This document shows positions 11,501 to 24,522 of a DNA stretch of 64,000 nt, piece after piece. Under the pieces are notes generated by a model. It did not search any database. It was not told the DNA's origin and saw only the letters and a program-made list of their open reading frames with translations. Each line of letters starts with the position of its first letter. Positions within the stretch are counted from its first letter, which is position 1. A program made the translations under genes and the position numbers. Source of the DNA: Cylicocyclus nassatus (lineage: Eukaryota; Nematoda; Chromadorea; Rhabditida; Strongylidae); the NCBI GenBank assembly GCA_958299035.1, contig CATQJL010000223.1, positions 5,259,753 to 5,323,752 of the forward strand, in the 5' to 3' direction.

Positions 11501-14500
11501 TTGCAAACTCTGAGGCACCGGACCCGTCAGATTGCTCAAAAGCCTTGCAACTACAAGAATAGGACGAGTCTACGTGACTTGCCACGGAGCCTTTCTCTTG
11601 GGGTGAATTTCCATAACAGGACAATCTGAAGCGTCAACCTACCCGCCCTTCTTGACACAGTAGAGCGCAACAAGTTTTATGTTATATATCCGAGATGTTG
11701 AATAAGAGCGACTGACTAGATATAAAATCACCATGAATCCCATCAAACAACGTTAAAAGGTACTGGTGTTGCGCTTGCGATCCAATCATCTACCTTCACT
11801 TTTCTGCAATAGCCATTCATCCAGGACGCAGTCAGAAGATCACCAGCATTCGCAACTGCCCGATCGCAACATCAGTAGATATTGAATCAGTGCTGGATAT
11901 TTGTGAGAAGATGTGGAAGAAGTCTCCGCAATAAAGTTTCTTTACAAGATTGCTGAGACTTTAGAGGAATCGAAAAGACTACCAAAGGAGGGATGTAGGA
12001 TGAGAATAATGGCTCTGACATAAGAACGGCGTTAAATTATTAAAGTGAGGCGACTATGCGAAGATCAAAATCCCAGATAATCGCCGGGGGCAGGCGGCCA
12101 TGCGAATTTTGAGCAAGCGCGCACCGGAAAAATAGTTCGCTGATTTGTTGTGGCCCGCTTGCAGAAATTTGGAATAATTTTAGCGAAATTTTAGACGAAT
12201 GCTTGGAGGACAATCGCGGTTTCTTTGTAGATTAGCTGCGGCGCAGTGGCCGCATTCTCGCGGACGTTCCGCGAGAATATGCAAAATTTTCGGGGGCCGC
12301 ACGGTCCTTTGTGGAGGACCGCGCAGCCCCCAGGTACTTTCCGCTGAGAGAAAGTACCTCAAACTTGAGTAATTAAACCAACGGGGACACCTCTGCCGCA
12401 CAGAGTCTTACGCACTCTGCGTATGCCCAAAACTGGTTAAAAAGAGTCCGAGCGCCTGCTGGAAGTTTGGCCAGCGCTCGCTGAAAGAAATCATTTGCCA
12501 AGCGCTTGCAGAAAATGCTGTATTGCTGCCCGCTGGCAGAATATGCGACCGTGAAGGAAGTGCCGCCCGCTGAAGGTTTAGCCACACCCCAAAATTCTGT
12601 TGACCGCTTGCAGAAAAGCGCGAGTTTGCGGACCGCCTGCCTCCGGCGACTATCTGAGATATTTCACCAAAGAGCGTTCCACTCGGTGCCTCGGCTCTTG
12701 CCCATTCTCATTTCAAATAGTCTCCTTTGAGAACTAGCTGGTTCGGAAGTCCTGCAGCGAGAGTAGCGCGCCCTCCATAAAAGAGCTTTCGTTCCTGTCC
12801 CTCTCGGTGCACTCCCCTCGGGGTATAGGAACGATTACCTCATTTAGGCACCGCCTCCGCGGACTATTGATCCTAACGCGATGTACAACATTATAGCGAG
12901 AGGACCAGCACTTCGCGGAGGAGGTGCTATATTGAGGTAATCATTCCTCTATCCCTTTATTCGTCGCCGGCTTTCATGCACACGCTCAGATAATCGCCGG
13001 AGGTAGGCGGCCATGCGAATTATGAGCAAGCGGGCACCGGGAAAATAGTTCGTTGATTTCTTGCGGTCCGCTTGCAGAAATTTGGAATAATTATGACCAA
13101 TTTTTAGCTCGGAGAACTATCGTGGTCTTTCTGTGGATAAATTGCGGCCCAGTGGCGAGAATCAAAATTATTGGGGTTTGCACGGTCCTTTGTGGAGGAA
13201 GGACCGTACAGCCCGTAGGTACCTTCCGCTCAAAGAAGGTAACCCATACTCGAGTAATTAAACCATTGGTGATACCTCTGCCACATACTCAGATAATCGC
13301 CGGGGGCAGGCGGCCATGCGAATTTTGAGCAAGCGGGCACCGGAAAAGTAGTTCGCTGATTTCATGCGGTCCGCTTGCAGAAATTCGAAAGAACGCTGGC
13401 CAATTTTTAGAGGAATGCTCGGAGAAGTATCGTGGTTTTTCTATAGATTATTTGCGGCGCAGTGGCCGCATTCTCGCGGACTTTCCGCGAGAATATGCAA
13501 ATTTTCGAGAGAGGCACGGTCCTTTGTGGAGGACCGCGCAGCTCCCAGATACTTTCCGCTGAGAGAAAGTACCTCAAACTTGAGTAATCAAACCAACGGT
13601 GACATCTCTGCCACACAGAGTCTTACCTGTGCTCGGCGTAAGCCCGAAACTGCGTAAAAAAGAGTCCGAGAGCCTGCTGAAAGTTTGGCCAGCGTTTGCT
13701 GAAAGAGATTATTTGACGAGCACACCTGCAGAAAATTCTGTATTGCTGCCCGCTGGCAGAATATGCGGCCGTGAAGGAAGTGCCGCCCACTGAAGGTTTG
13801 ACCACGCCCCAAAATTCTGCTGACCGCCTGCAGAAAAGCGCGAGTTTGCAGACCGCCTAACTCCGGCGATTATCTGAGCATGACTAAATGGAGGCTGGAG
13901 CAAAAGAACTGCTATATTATTTTGAGAAAAAGGAGAAGCAGTTAGTTATTGTTTTTGGGACTCAAATCCTGAGTGGCCCACAGTGGATGACTTATGAAAC
14001 GGCTTGGCATGTTATCATCGACAACACTCCCCAACACCATCAAGGAGGTTATCGCAGAGAAGAAGTTTGAATGATTCGGATGCAACTTGAGCGATTTGCA
14101 AATACAAACTGCAGAAATGTTTGCAAGAGGATCCTCGAAACATAAACCACGGTTTAAAGGAACCCGAAAGCCTGGTTTTGTCAATTCCGTAATTTCAACA
14201 TAAAAATAACATTACGTCTTAGTGACCAACGGGGTACATCACGAAAACGGAACACCATCGGCCCGTCACATAGTGAGAGGGTGACTGGGAGGTTACCGTG
14301 AGCCCTTGAATGCCTTGTTCTTGAAGCGATTAGCGAAATGTGCACAGTTAATAAAACGGCTGAACCTATTCCAAAATTATCTTTAGCCTGACTTAAATAG
14401 ATCAGGCCGAAACGTTGGCTTGCGCACACCTCCAAAGCTATGTGCATGCAAAACATCGTCGGAGAGATCAGATAAATAAGGAAAGAACAGACGGGGTCTA

Positions 14501-17500
14501 TCATAACCACCAATAGCAAGCAGACGTGACGTTAGATCATAACGGCGCAAACCGGTTCTTAACACAGCTAAGTCGGATCGTGGATTTTGCATGAGAGACA
14601 CGAATACGAGAGGGTTTGTTGCGCGCCGAGCAGCTTGTCATAAGTCATCTGAGTATCCAGTGAGTTCTTAAAAATGGGTAACATTGTTCAAGCTTCAGCA
14701 ACTTCGATTACCGCAATGTAGTAATACAATAATATCGTTATACCACTTACATACTCTTTCTTCCTGGAGGCAGCAAGTGGGTGTAGTTTAAGCCCATCGT
14801 GTGAGCTTCACGGTGAACTATAATTTCCTTGGCCCACCATGATACAGCCCCAAGTGCAAATACGAATGCGGTATACGCTGCGGTTGCGAAAATATAGGTG
14901 AAGCTGAATGTCAACTATCAGATGAGCAAAAAAGTCGTCCGCACAAACTTTGTGGAAAGAGATTTGAGATCTTCACAATAGTTGGTAGCTGCAAGTGTAG
15001 TCAGAAGTTGGCCTTGTTCTTCCTCTGCAGCACCTCGTTTGGGCTCATCCACAAAGAAGATTATGAGTGAGATGCAGATAACACCTAATAAGCAGACCTT
15101 TGTACTTCAGAAAAGAATTATGACCACAATTTTGACGACAAGTTTCGTCACTTTTGAAAGGAAACTTACCTAGCACAAAAGTGATTCGTACACCCCAAGT
15201 CCAGTGGCCAGTGACAGCTGCTACCTTACCTCCAATAATATGGCCAAGCCCACTGTCAAACTTCTGATGCTTGGCTTTATTTTTTTAACACACTCACCTT
15301 CCAATTGGAATCGCAAAGTAAAACAACATATACATGCAGCTTCTGCTAGCACCAGCAAACATGTCAGCAATAACACAGGGTACCACCACTGTGAAACATG
15401 TCTGTCCCAAGCTTACCACAAAGCGGGAGAAGACGAAGAGCCAGAACATCTGGATAAGGAAACTTTGCAAATTTACAACACTCCCAAAAGCTCGTGTGGA
15501 AATGCATTCAATCAACGATATAAAACTGTTTGCGTTGAGGATTGTTGTAAGCAAGAGGGAGAGGCGGAGTAAAGGACAATTCGAAATAAGGTTTTTGCAT
15601 TATTTGTATCAAGCTTTACCATAATGTCCCATCCTCTTTGCGATGTTCTGTGACTTACGACAACATTCAAAAATAATTGTTTTGCGATAGGCTATCACAT
15701 GTTCACATCTATTGTTGATAATGCGTCTTCACGGAAAGCTGAATTGCGCGAACTCTAGCGTACTTTAGCATCATATTTATCGTTTACTTTGCATGCAGGG
15801 ATATTTACGTCAGTGAAGCAACTTATTACTTACCAGTGCGTCACCTCTGCTTCGCAGAGGCTCGCACTGGCCTTACATTCTGTATGCCTTACTAACTCCC
15901 GCGTAATGATGACAGTGAAACTCACCGCGTTATGCAGGCTATCACGAATGATTTGTAAACAGCTACTCATTCCTAGAGCTTTTTGTGCGAGATCGGTAAT
16001 TTCACGTGGATGAAACTTTTCTCAGAAGAATAAATGCAAATTTGAATAGATTTGTGGACTTCTCAAGGCTTGGAGTCGCCATAACGGCAATAATCATCGT
16101 GGGCTACATCTCTGTGCAAAAGTCTTCTCGAATGATCACGTAAAATTGTGGTAAATTGAACATTTACGCACTGATACTTTTTGGCGCCATTTTCGTAAAG
16201 TAACCAACTTTGATTGAATTTTTTGGACTAAAGTTCACGGCTTGTACATTAGCTTGTCATACGTATCCACGACTTTGCAAAAAGTTTATATACGGACCCA
16301 ATTTTGCTGGTCAGAAGTTAGGTGGACCCGTTTCGCGCGCAATTTCTAGGGGATCCACTTATCGGATGCTTCTGTGCTTCTGCACAATGGGCTTTCCTGC
16401 TGCTAGGATGTGCTGTGCAAAATTTGGGCTCAAGAGGTTGGCTGGAACTCTCCCTACGAATTTCGTAACGGACAGACAGACACACACACAAAAAAACGTA
16501 AACAACCCTTAGCTCGTTATTATAAGTTACCAGTGCGTCACCTCTGCTTCGCAGAGGCTCGCACTGGCCCTACTTTAACCATGCCTTACTCTTTCCCGCA
16601 TAATAATTACATTGAAACTCACCGCGGTGGTCAGGCTATTACGAATGATTCGTCAACAACTACTCATTCCTAGAGATTTTTCGTGTGAGATCGGTATTTT
16701 CGCGTGGATGAAATCTTTCCCAGAAGAACAAATGCAAATTTGAATAGGTTTCCGGAATTTCTATGGCATCGTAGTCACCATAAGAACAGCAAAGATCGTG
16801 GGCTACATCTCTGTGCAAAAATCTTCTCAAATGATCAGGTAAAATCCTGAAAAATTGACCGTTTACGCAGCCAATGCTTTTTGGCGCGGTTTTCGTAAAT
16901 TAGTAGACTTTTCATCACTTTTTTAGGCTAACGTTTAGGCTTGCACGTCAACTTGTCGAATATATCCATAACTCTGCAAAAAAGCAGTACTGCGGACCTA
17001 AATTTGCTGGCCAGAAGCCAAGTGGGTCCGTTTGACGCGCAATTTTCAACGGATCCACTCAACGGATTCGCTCATGCATTTGCATAGTGAGCTTTCGTGC
17101 TGGTAGCGTGCGCTATGCAAAATTTGGGCTCAGGACGTTGGCTAGAACACGCTCTACGAATTTCGTAACGGACAGACAGACACACACACAGACAAAAAGA
17201 CGTAAACATCCTTAGCCGCTTATTATAAGTCATGATGATTATTTATTGAATAAACACATAGGGATGTAGCGGGATAGGGCTTTCGGTTTTACTGTGCTCA
17301 TCTCAACGAATTCACTGATACGCTACTAAAGTGCGGTTCATAAATATACGAACACCCCAAATTTCAAAAATTTTTGGACTTTTTGGAAGAAACTCAGAAA
17401 GTCACTGGTACCACGCGATAGAACACAGCCGAAAACGGTATATGCTCCATAAGAATGGAAATGGATGTCAATCTTAGGAGCGTTTTTGCGCCTAATGCGA

Positions 17501-20500
17501 ATTTTTAGCGGTTCCGAACACCTCAAACAAAGGTCCAATTTTCATCCGCGAGTGCAGTCTTTCGAATCCAAATTTTTTGTAGTGTTACAGCAACAAAGTT
17601 TGAAACATCTGCTACACACTGAACCCAGTGCAGCTCAAAAAGAGGATCACTACTTTTTTCAGATGGCTCTACTCAGACAGCGGGTAGGACCCCTCCGCCG
17701 GAGAAATGGCAGGGTCGCGGCGTTTCCCAATCGGTGGGTCTGCCACTCGTCCGCCGGAGCCCTCCCATTTCTGCTCCGGATACCTCCCATTTTCTGCTCC
17801 GGAGACCTCCCATTTCTGCTCCGGAGACCTCCCATTTTCTGCTCCGGATACCTCCCATTTTCTCCGGATACCTCCCATTTTCTGCTCCGGAGACCTCCCA
17901 TTTTCTGCTCCGGAGACCTCCCATTTTCTCCGGATACCTCCCATTTTCTGCTCCGGAGACCTCCCATTTTCTGCTCCGGATACCTCTCATTTTCTGCTCC
18001 GGATACCTCCCATTTTCTGCTCCGGATACCTCCCATTTTCTGCTCCGGATTCCTCCTATTTTCTGCTCCGGAGCTCCCATCTGCTCCGGATACCTCCCAT
18101 TTTCTGCTCCGGATACCTCCCATTTTCTGCTCCGGATACCTCCCATTTTCTGCTCCGGAGACCTCCCATTTTCTGCTCCGGATACCTCTCATTTTCTGCT
18201 CCGGATACCTCCCATTTTCTGCTCCGGATACCTCCCATTTTCTGCTCCGGAGACCTCCCATTTTCTGCTCCGGATACCTCTCATTTTCTGCTCCGGATAC
18301 CTCCCATTTTCTGCTCCGGATACCTCCCATTTTCTGCTCCGGATACCTCCTATTTTCTGCTCCGGAGCTCCCATCTGCTCCGGATACCTCCCATTTTCTG
18401 CTCCGAATACCTCCCATTTTCTGCTCCGGATACCTCCCATTTTCTGCTCCGGAGACCTCCCATTTTCTGCTCCGGAGACCTCCCATTTCTGCTCCGGAGA
18501 CCTCCCATTTCTGCTCCGGAGGCCTCCCATTTTCTGCTCCGGAGACCTCCCATTTTCTGCTCCGGAGACCTCCCATTTCTGCTCCGGAGACCTCCCATTT
18601 CTGCTCCGGAGACCTCCCATTTTCTGCTCCGGAGACCTCCCATTTTCTGCTCCGGATACCTCCCATTTCTGCTCCGGATACCTCCCATTTTCTGCTCCGG
18701 AGACCTCCCATTTCTGCTCCGGAGACCTCCCATTTTCTGCTCCGGATACCTCCCATTTTCTCCGGATACCTCCCATTTTCTGCTCCGGAGACCTCCCATT
18801 TTCTGCTCCGGAGACCTCCCATTTTCTCCGGATACCTCCCATTTTCTGCTCCGGAGACCTCCCATTTTCTGCTCCGGATACCTCTCATTTTCTGCTCCGG
18901 ATACCTCCCATTTTCTGCTCCGGATACCTCCCATTTTCTGCTCCGGATTCCTCCTATTTTCTGCTCCGGAGCTCCCATCTGCTCCGGATACCTCCCATTT
19001 TCTGCTCCGGATACCTCCCATTTTCTGCTCCGGATACCTCCCATTTTCTGCTCCGGAGACCTCCCATTTTCTGCTCCGGATACCTCTCATTTTCTGCTCC
19101 GGATACCTCCCATTTTCTGCTCCGGATACCTCCCATTTTCTGCTCCGGAGACCTCCCATTTTCTGCTCCGGATACCTCTCATTTTCTGCTCCGGATACCT
19201 CCCATTTTCTGCTCCGGATACCTCCCATTTTCTGCTCCGGATACCTCCTATTTTCTGCTCCGGAGCTCCCATCTGCTCCGGATACCTCCCATTTTCTGCT
19301 CCGAATACCTCCCATTTTCTGCTCCGGATACCTCCCATTTTCTGCTCCGGAGACCTCCCATTTTCTGCTCCGGAGACCTCCCATTTCTGCTCCGGAGACC
19401 TCCCATTTCTGCTCCGGAGGCCTCCCATTTTCTGCTCCGGAGACCTCCCATTTTCTGCTCCGGAGACCTCCCATTTCTGCTCCGGAGACCTCCCATTTCT
19501 GCTCCGGAGACCTCCCATTTTCTGCTCCGGAGACCTCCCATTTTCTGCTCCGGATACCTCCCATTTCTGCTCCGGATACCTCCCATTTTCTGCTCCGGAT
19601 ACCTCCCATTTTCTGCTCCGGAGGCCTCCCATTCTCTGCTCCGGAGAACTCCCACTTGTGCTCCGGACCCCTCCCATTTTCTGCCGGCGCGGCTCTTCCA
19701 AATCTGGCGGACTCGCGCCGGGCAAATTTCTCCTGCGCGACTCTGCCAAATCTGGCAGAGCCGCGCCGGAGAAATGGCGTACCTTTGCAGCAGGGCCGGA
19801 GAAGCGTCCCATTTGCCTGCCAGTGTTGTCACCGCGACGGACCGCCCATTTGCCCCGCTCTCATTGGTCAACTGGGTCCGGCGCGACTCTGGCAGATTCG
19901 GACTGTCCGGCGGAGGGGTCCGGTCGATTGTCTGAGTAAATGCTTTTAGAATGATTGCGCTCCAAAAAAATACGTTCTATAGTGGTTTAGGCACTCTATT
20001 TAGCTTGTATCAAGGCTATGAGATGAAATAAGCTCTTTCGATAGATATTTTGGTACTTTTCCGTTATCCGGACCCATTTCTTCGAAAAGCTCTCATAATA
20101 TACGTTCTTCAGCCTAAGAATAATTTTTTGTAGAATCTTCGTGGACTGCCTCCTTGCTACGTGTCACGAAAAAATTGGCACGTTTTGGTCCATTTTGGCA
20201 TGTTTTTTTCGAAATTTCCGGTGAGATAAACGAAAGTTATGATCATTTCAAAGCTACTCAACTGTGTTACATAAGCGCAAAACAATCATGGGCTTATTCT
20301 TGCTTCAAGCAGTGATTCAGGAATGATATCCACGAAGGTCCATAATGGAGGAAAATGGACTTTCAAGCTCCATTTTATTCGATCGCGGTGAAGAGTGGTC
20401 GGAATCTGCTTTCGCTCGCGTTATCCAAAAATTTTCATCCCATCGCAACCACGAGGCAATGCGGTGAAATGAAAATGCAACCCTACCTGAGCTCTCGCTT

Positions 20501-23500
20501 GCGAAAGATGACGCCAAAAGTCCATTTATAATGAGGCAAAATGGGATTAACCTCCATTTTAAATGGACTTCAAAGCCCATTTTACTCCCAGCAGCAAGGT
20601 GAGCTGGGACTAAGTCCATTTTTGATCATTTTCCATATTTTTGGTTGCGATTTTTTGAGAATGTGTTCCTTAGCCTATTTTGAGGTAATAAGAGAGTGGA
20701 AAAAGTTTCCTGTCTCTTACAAAGTCTGAAATAAGTGTTTCTTTCTAAACTCATACAAACGCTATAAAAGTCATGGGCGAAGGTTAAATTCACCAAAATA
20801 TCGCTAACAAACTCAAATGCTTTCAATACCAGATCGATGCGAATATTCCTATGTGAATCGAATAAAGTTTGTTACTCATCAAATTACCAACCAAAACTAA
20901 ATTAATGATTTGTATTTGAGAATAAGAAAGATTTGCGTTTTAATACAATTATTCAGAAGCTATCTTTTGACTGCTCTCGTAGAACCGAACCTCAAAGACG
21001 GCATTTTCAACGCGATTTTGAGTTTGGTCGCAAGAATTGCTAAAATGGCGCTAGCTAACAAGAAAAATTCTGTGAAAAATTTCTTACTAACGATAGTCCG
21101 TACATTCAACTATTCAGAGATATAAACATTAGTGCTGAAAGACAAAGAAGAGCAGTAGTACATTTGCCAAGTCTTTTGCAAATTCATAGTTTTTCCAAAT
21201 CAAAAAAAAATCTCTTTGGGTTGTAGTGTAGTAGGTTTCCTAATAAACATTTTGATTCACAGATTGCAGTGTAAGTCCAGCCAAAGTTTGCTTGCTACAC
21301 AAAGCTCTACTTACGAATTTAATTCAGTGCAGATTCATAGAAGTCTTGAAAAGCGAAGGCCTGGATTTTACATGAATTTTAATTTTGGGAGTAATTTAGA
21401 AGCATAGTCATCATAATGAATGGCACTTTAAGGGGTGTAACGAAGTGGGAAAGATAAGAATATCAACGTGACTGATATTGTATTGTTAGGTCAGCCTAGT
21501 CAAATATCGACCACTTGATGGAAATGAGTTTGGAAGAGTGAGCAAACAGGTTGAGACAAGTTGGAGAAAGGTTTGCTTGAGCATTTTTGTATAGAATGAA
21601 TGGATTCGCGAATGCAATATCTTATCGCACCGCATGGACTAAGTCCATTTTATTCGCACGAAAAGCCCATTTCGCGGGGACTTTCGTGGATATCATTCCA
21701 GAAATGCATCTCTCTTCAACCCTTTTCGCCATGCGAATTTAGCCGGGAAGACTATAAATAATAGCTTGAATTACTTTGCTGGTGCTCATTTCGCCTTTCA
21801 AATGCGGAATCCTAGCGCACTTCTCTATCTTGAGCAAGTCTAACCTGTTCATCGATGATAATATGTCATTATTATTACGAGAATGTTCACTTTGAAACTG
21901 TTTGGTCGAAATGAGGTTAAAATTAACCAAAAAACAGATTGAACTTACATTGCTAGGTAGGGTAACACGAACTCTTGGTGAAACCTGTTAAGCATGTAGA
22001 TGACATGTCAAATTTTTTTGACACGTGGCAGAAGGATGACACTCCTTCCTATGAGGTTGGGACAAAATATGGCACAAGGATAGAAGCAATATCTTTCTTT
22101 GAAAAAATGGGTCCGGATAACGGATAAGTACCGATATTTTATTTGACGCTTGGAAAATCTATGCGTTTTCGTGCCGCTTTTCAACCAAGTTCCAACCTTA
22201 CCTCAGAGTTAGCACGATTTCGAGCCTCAAAACTCAGTTCGAAAGCCCTACAATGAAGTAAGCAAAAAGTATGTAGAAGTTCACAAGACTGTGTATTTGG
22301 CTAGAAAAAATCAGCAGCGTTGAGCGTTTGTTTTGGCCACGCAGACGTCATTTCACCAAAACCACTGTTTTTACTACTGCAATCCTCCCTTATTTGGTTT
22401 TAGGTCCGTACAAGACTAGTTGTGCAAAAAACCCAAAAACTTTAGCACGGATATATCATCATGCAAACAGCGCAGCTGCTTCACATCAAATGTTTGCGCG
22501 AGACAGAAGCTGAGTTTTGAGGCTCGAAATCGTGTTAACTCTAGGGTAAGGTTGGAACTTGGTTGAAAAACGGCACGAAAACGCATAGTTTTTTTTCAAG
22601 CGCCAAACAAAATATCTATCGAAAGAGCTTATTTCATCTCATAGCCTCGATACAAGCTAATTAGAGTACCTAAACCACTGAAGAACGTATGTTTTTGGAG
22701 CGCAATCACTCCAAAAGCATTTAGAGCCATCTGAAAAAAGTAGTGATCCTATTTTTGAGCTGCACTGGGTTCAGTGCGTAGCAGATATGTCATACTTTGT
22801 TACTGCAACTCTACAAAAAATTTGGACTCAAATGATTGCGATCTTGAATGAAAAATGGACCACTGTTTGAGATGTTCGTATAATTATGAACCGCTAATTC
22901 GCATTAGGCGCAAAAACGCTCCTAAGTTTGACATCCATTTCCATTCTTATGGAGCATATACCGTTTTCGGCTGTGTTCTATCGCGTGATACCGATGGCTT
23001 TTTGAGTTTCTTCCAAAAGTCCAAAAACTTTTAAAATTTGGGGTGTTCGTATAATTATGAACCGCACTTTACCGCGCGGGCCAAAGTCATTCCTTCGATA
23101 CAAGTGCCCGGCGACTCCTTTTTGGAAAACATGCGACAGGCTTTGGCTATCTCGCGCATCAAAACAATGTGATTACAGGTGTTAGTACAATGGAAATGAC
23201 TTTGTAAGCCTTATCTCAAAGTTTGTTTCTGCATCATTGGACAGCACCTCAGTGAGCAGCTGCCTATCCTTGAACGTCAGACGTGGAACGGGCGAAAAGG
23301 GAAGTAGAATGGGAACTGAATCACGCCTAAAGCTGCTCATGCTTCAGCGGTAGGACAGCGATGAGATGGAAATAGCACAGGCTTTGTACAGCGCTGCCGG
23401 AATGCTTACTGGAAGTTCTGGCCAGCATCGCGTTTTTTGCTCGGGCCTCCAAGACTTGTTTTCTTCTAAACTGCGTTTCCTTTCATTCGCCTTTCTTTTG

Positions 23501-24158
23501 CATCCACGCAAAGTGTTTAGCCCTATCATGACCAAACGAAACGGCTACCTTAATTATAAGGAACAATGTTTGGTTTCCAAATTGACTCGTCTCTAAAAAC
23601 CCTGTTGTCACTTAATATACGAGCTAAAAAGGCAACACAATTTTCAGACTCAGTCTATCTAGAGCGCCTGTATGGGATTGTCTCTGATTATCATGACTTA
23701 TAATAAAGCACTTAGCGTCTGTTTTGTGGTGTGTGTGTATGTGTGTGTGTGGTGTGTGTGTGGTGTTTGTGTGTGTGTGGTGTGTGTGTGGTGTGTGTGT
23801 GGTGTGTGTGTGTGTGGTGTGTGTGATGTGTGTGGTGTGTGTGTGGTGTGCGTGTGGTGTGTGTTTGGTGTGTGTGGTGTGTGTGTGGTGTGTGTATGGT
23901 GTGTATGGTGTGTGTATGGTGTGTATGGTGTGTGTGTGTGCGTATGGTGTGTGTGTGTGTTTGTGTGTGTGTGTGGTGTGTGTGTGTGTGGTGTGTGTGT
24001 AGTGTGTGTGGTGTGTGCGTGTGGTGTGTGTGTGGTGTGTGTGGTGTGTGTGTGGTGTGTGCGTGGTGTGTGTGGTGTGTGTGTGGTGTGTGTTTGGTGT
24101 GTGTGGTGTGTGTGTGGTGTGTGTATGGTGTGTATGGTGTGTGTGTGGTGTGCGTATG

Positions 24159-24204
<46 letters not shown>

Positions 24205-24471
24205 TGTGTATGGTGTGTGTATGGTGTGTATGGTGTGTGTGTGTGCGTATGGTGTGTGTGTGTGTTTGTGTGTGTGTGTGGTGTGTGTGTGTGGTGTGTG
24301 TGTAGTGTGTGTGGTGTGTGCGTGTGGTGTGTGTGTGGTGTGTGTGGTGTGTGTGGTGTGTGTGTGGTGTGTGCGTGGTGTGTGTGGTGTGTGTGTGGTG
24401 TGTGTTTGGTGTGTGTGGTGTGTGTGTGGTGTGTGTATGGTGTGTATGGTGTGTGTGTGGTGTGCGTATGG

Positions 24472-24522
<51 letters not shown>

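Larger units (their letters stand above)
17329..23069. mobile_element. 5.7-kb TA-flanked element with long (~0.5-kb) inverted arms
   Basis: The ends AAGTGCGGTTCATAA and TTATGAACCGCACTT are inverted and flanked by TA (17327-17328 and 23070-23071). Arm pairing continues from 17329 to 17671 and, after an inserted MITE, from 19939 to about 20050, against 22620-23069. A second inverted block lies inside the right half (22140-22230 against 22540-22610). No transposase frame was found, so it is non-autonomous. TA target and ends suggest Tc1/mariner affinity. It lies within the 10.6-kb Spinster intron. Confidence 0.75.

Noticed and set aside
17465..19949. Very long open frames on both strands (up to 824 codons) over the minisatellite
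   Set aside because: The unit of 22-24 bp lacks stops in nearly all frames, so the frames are open by composition. The products are simple repeats in every frame and belong to a MITE with inverted ends.
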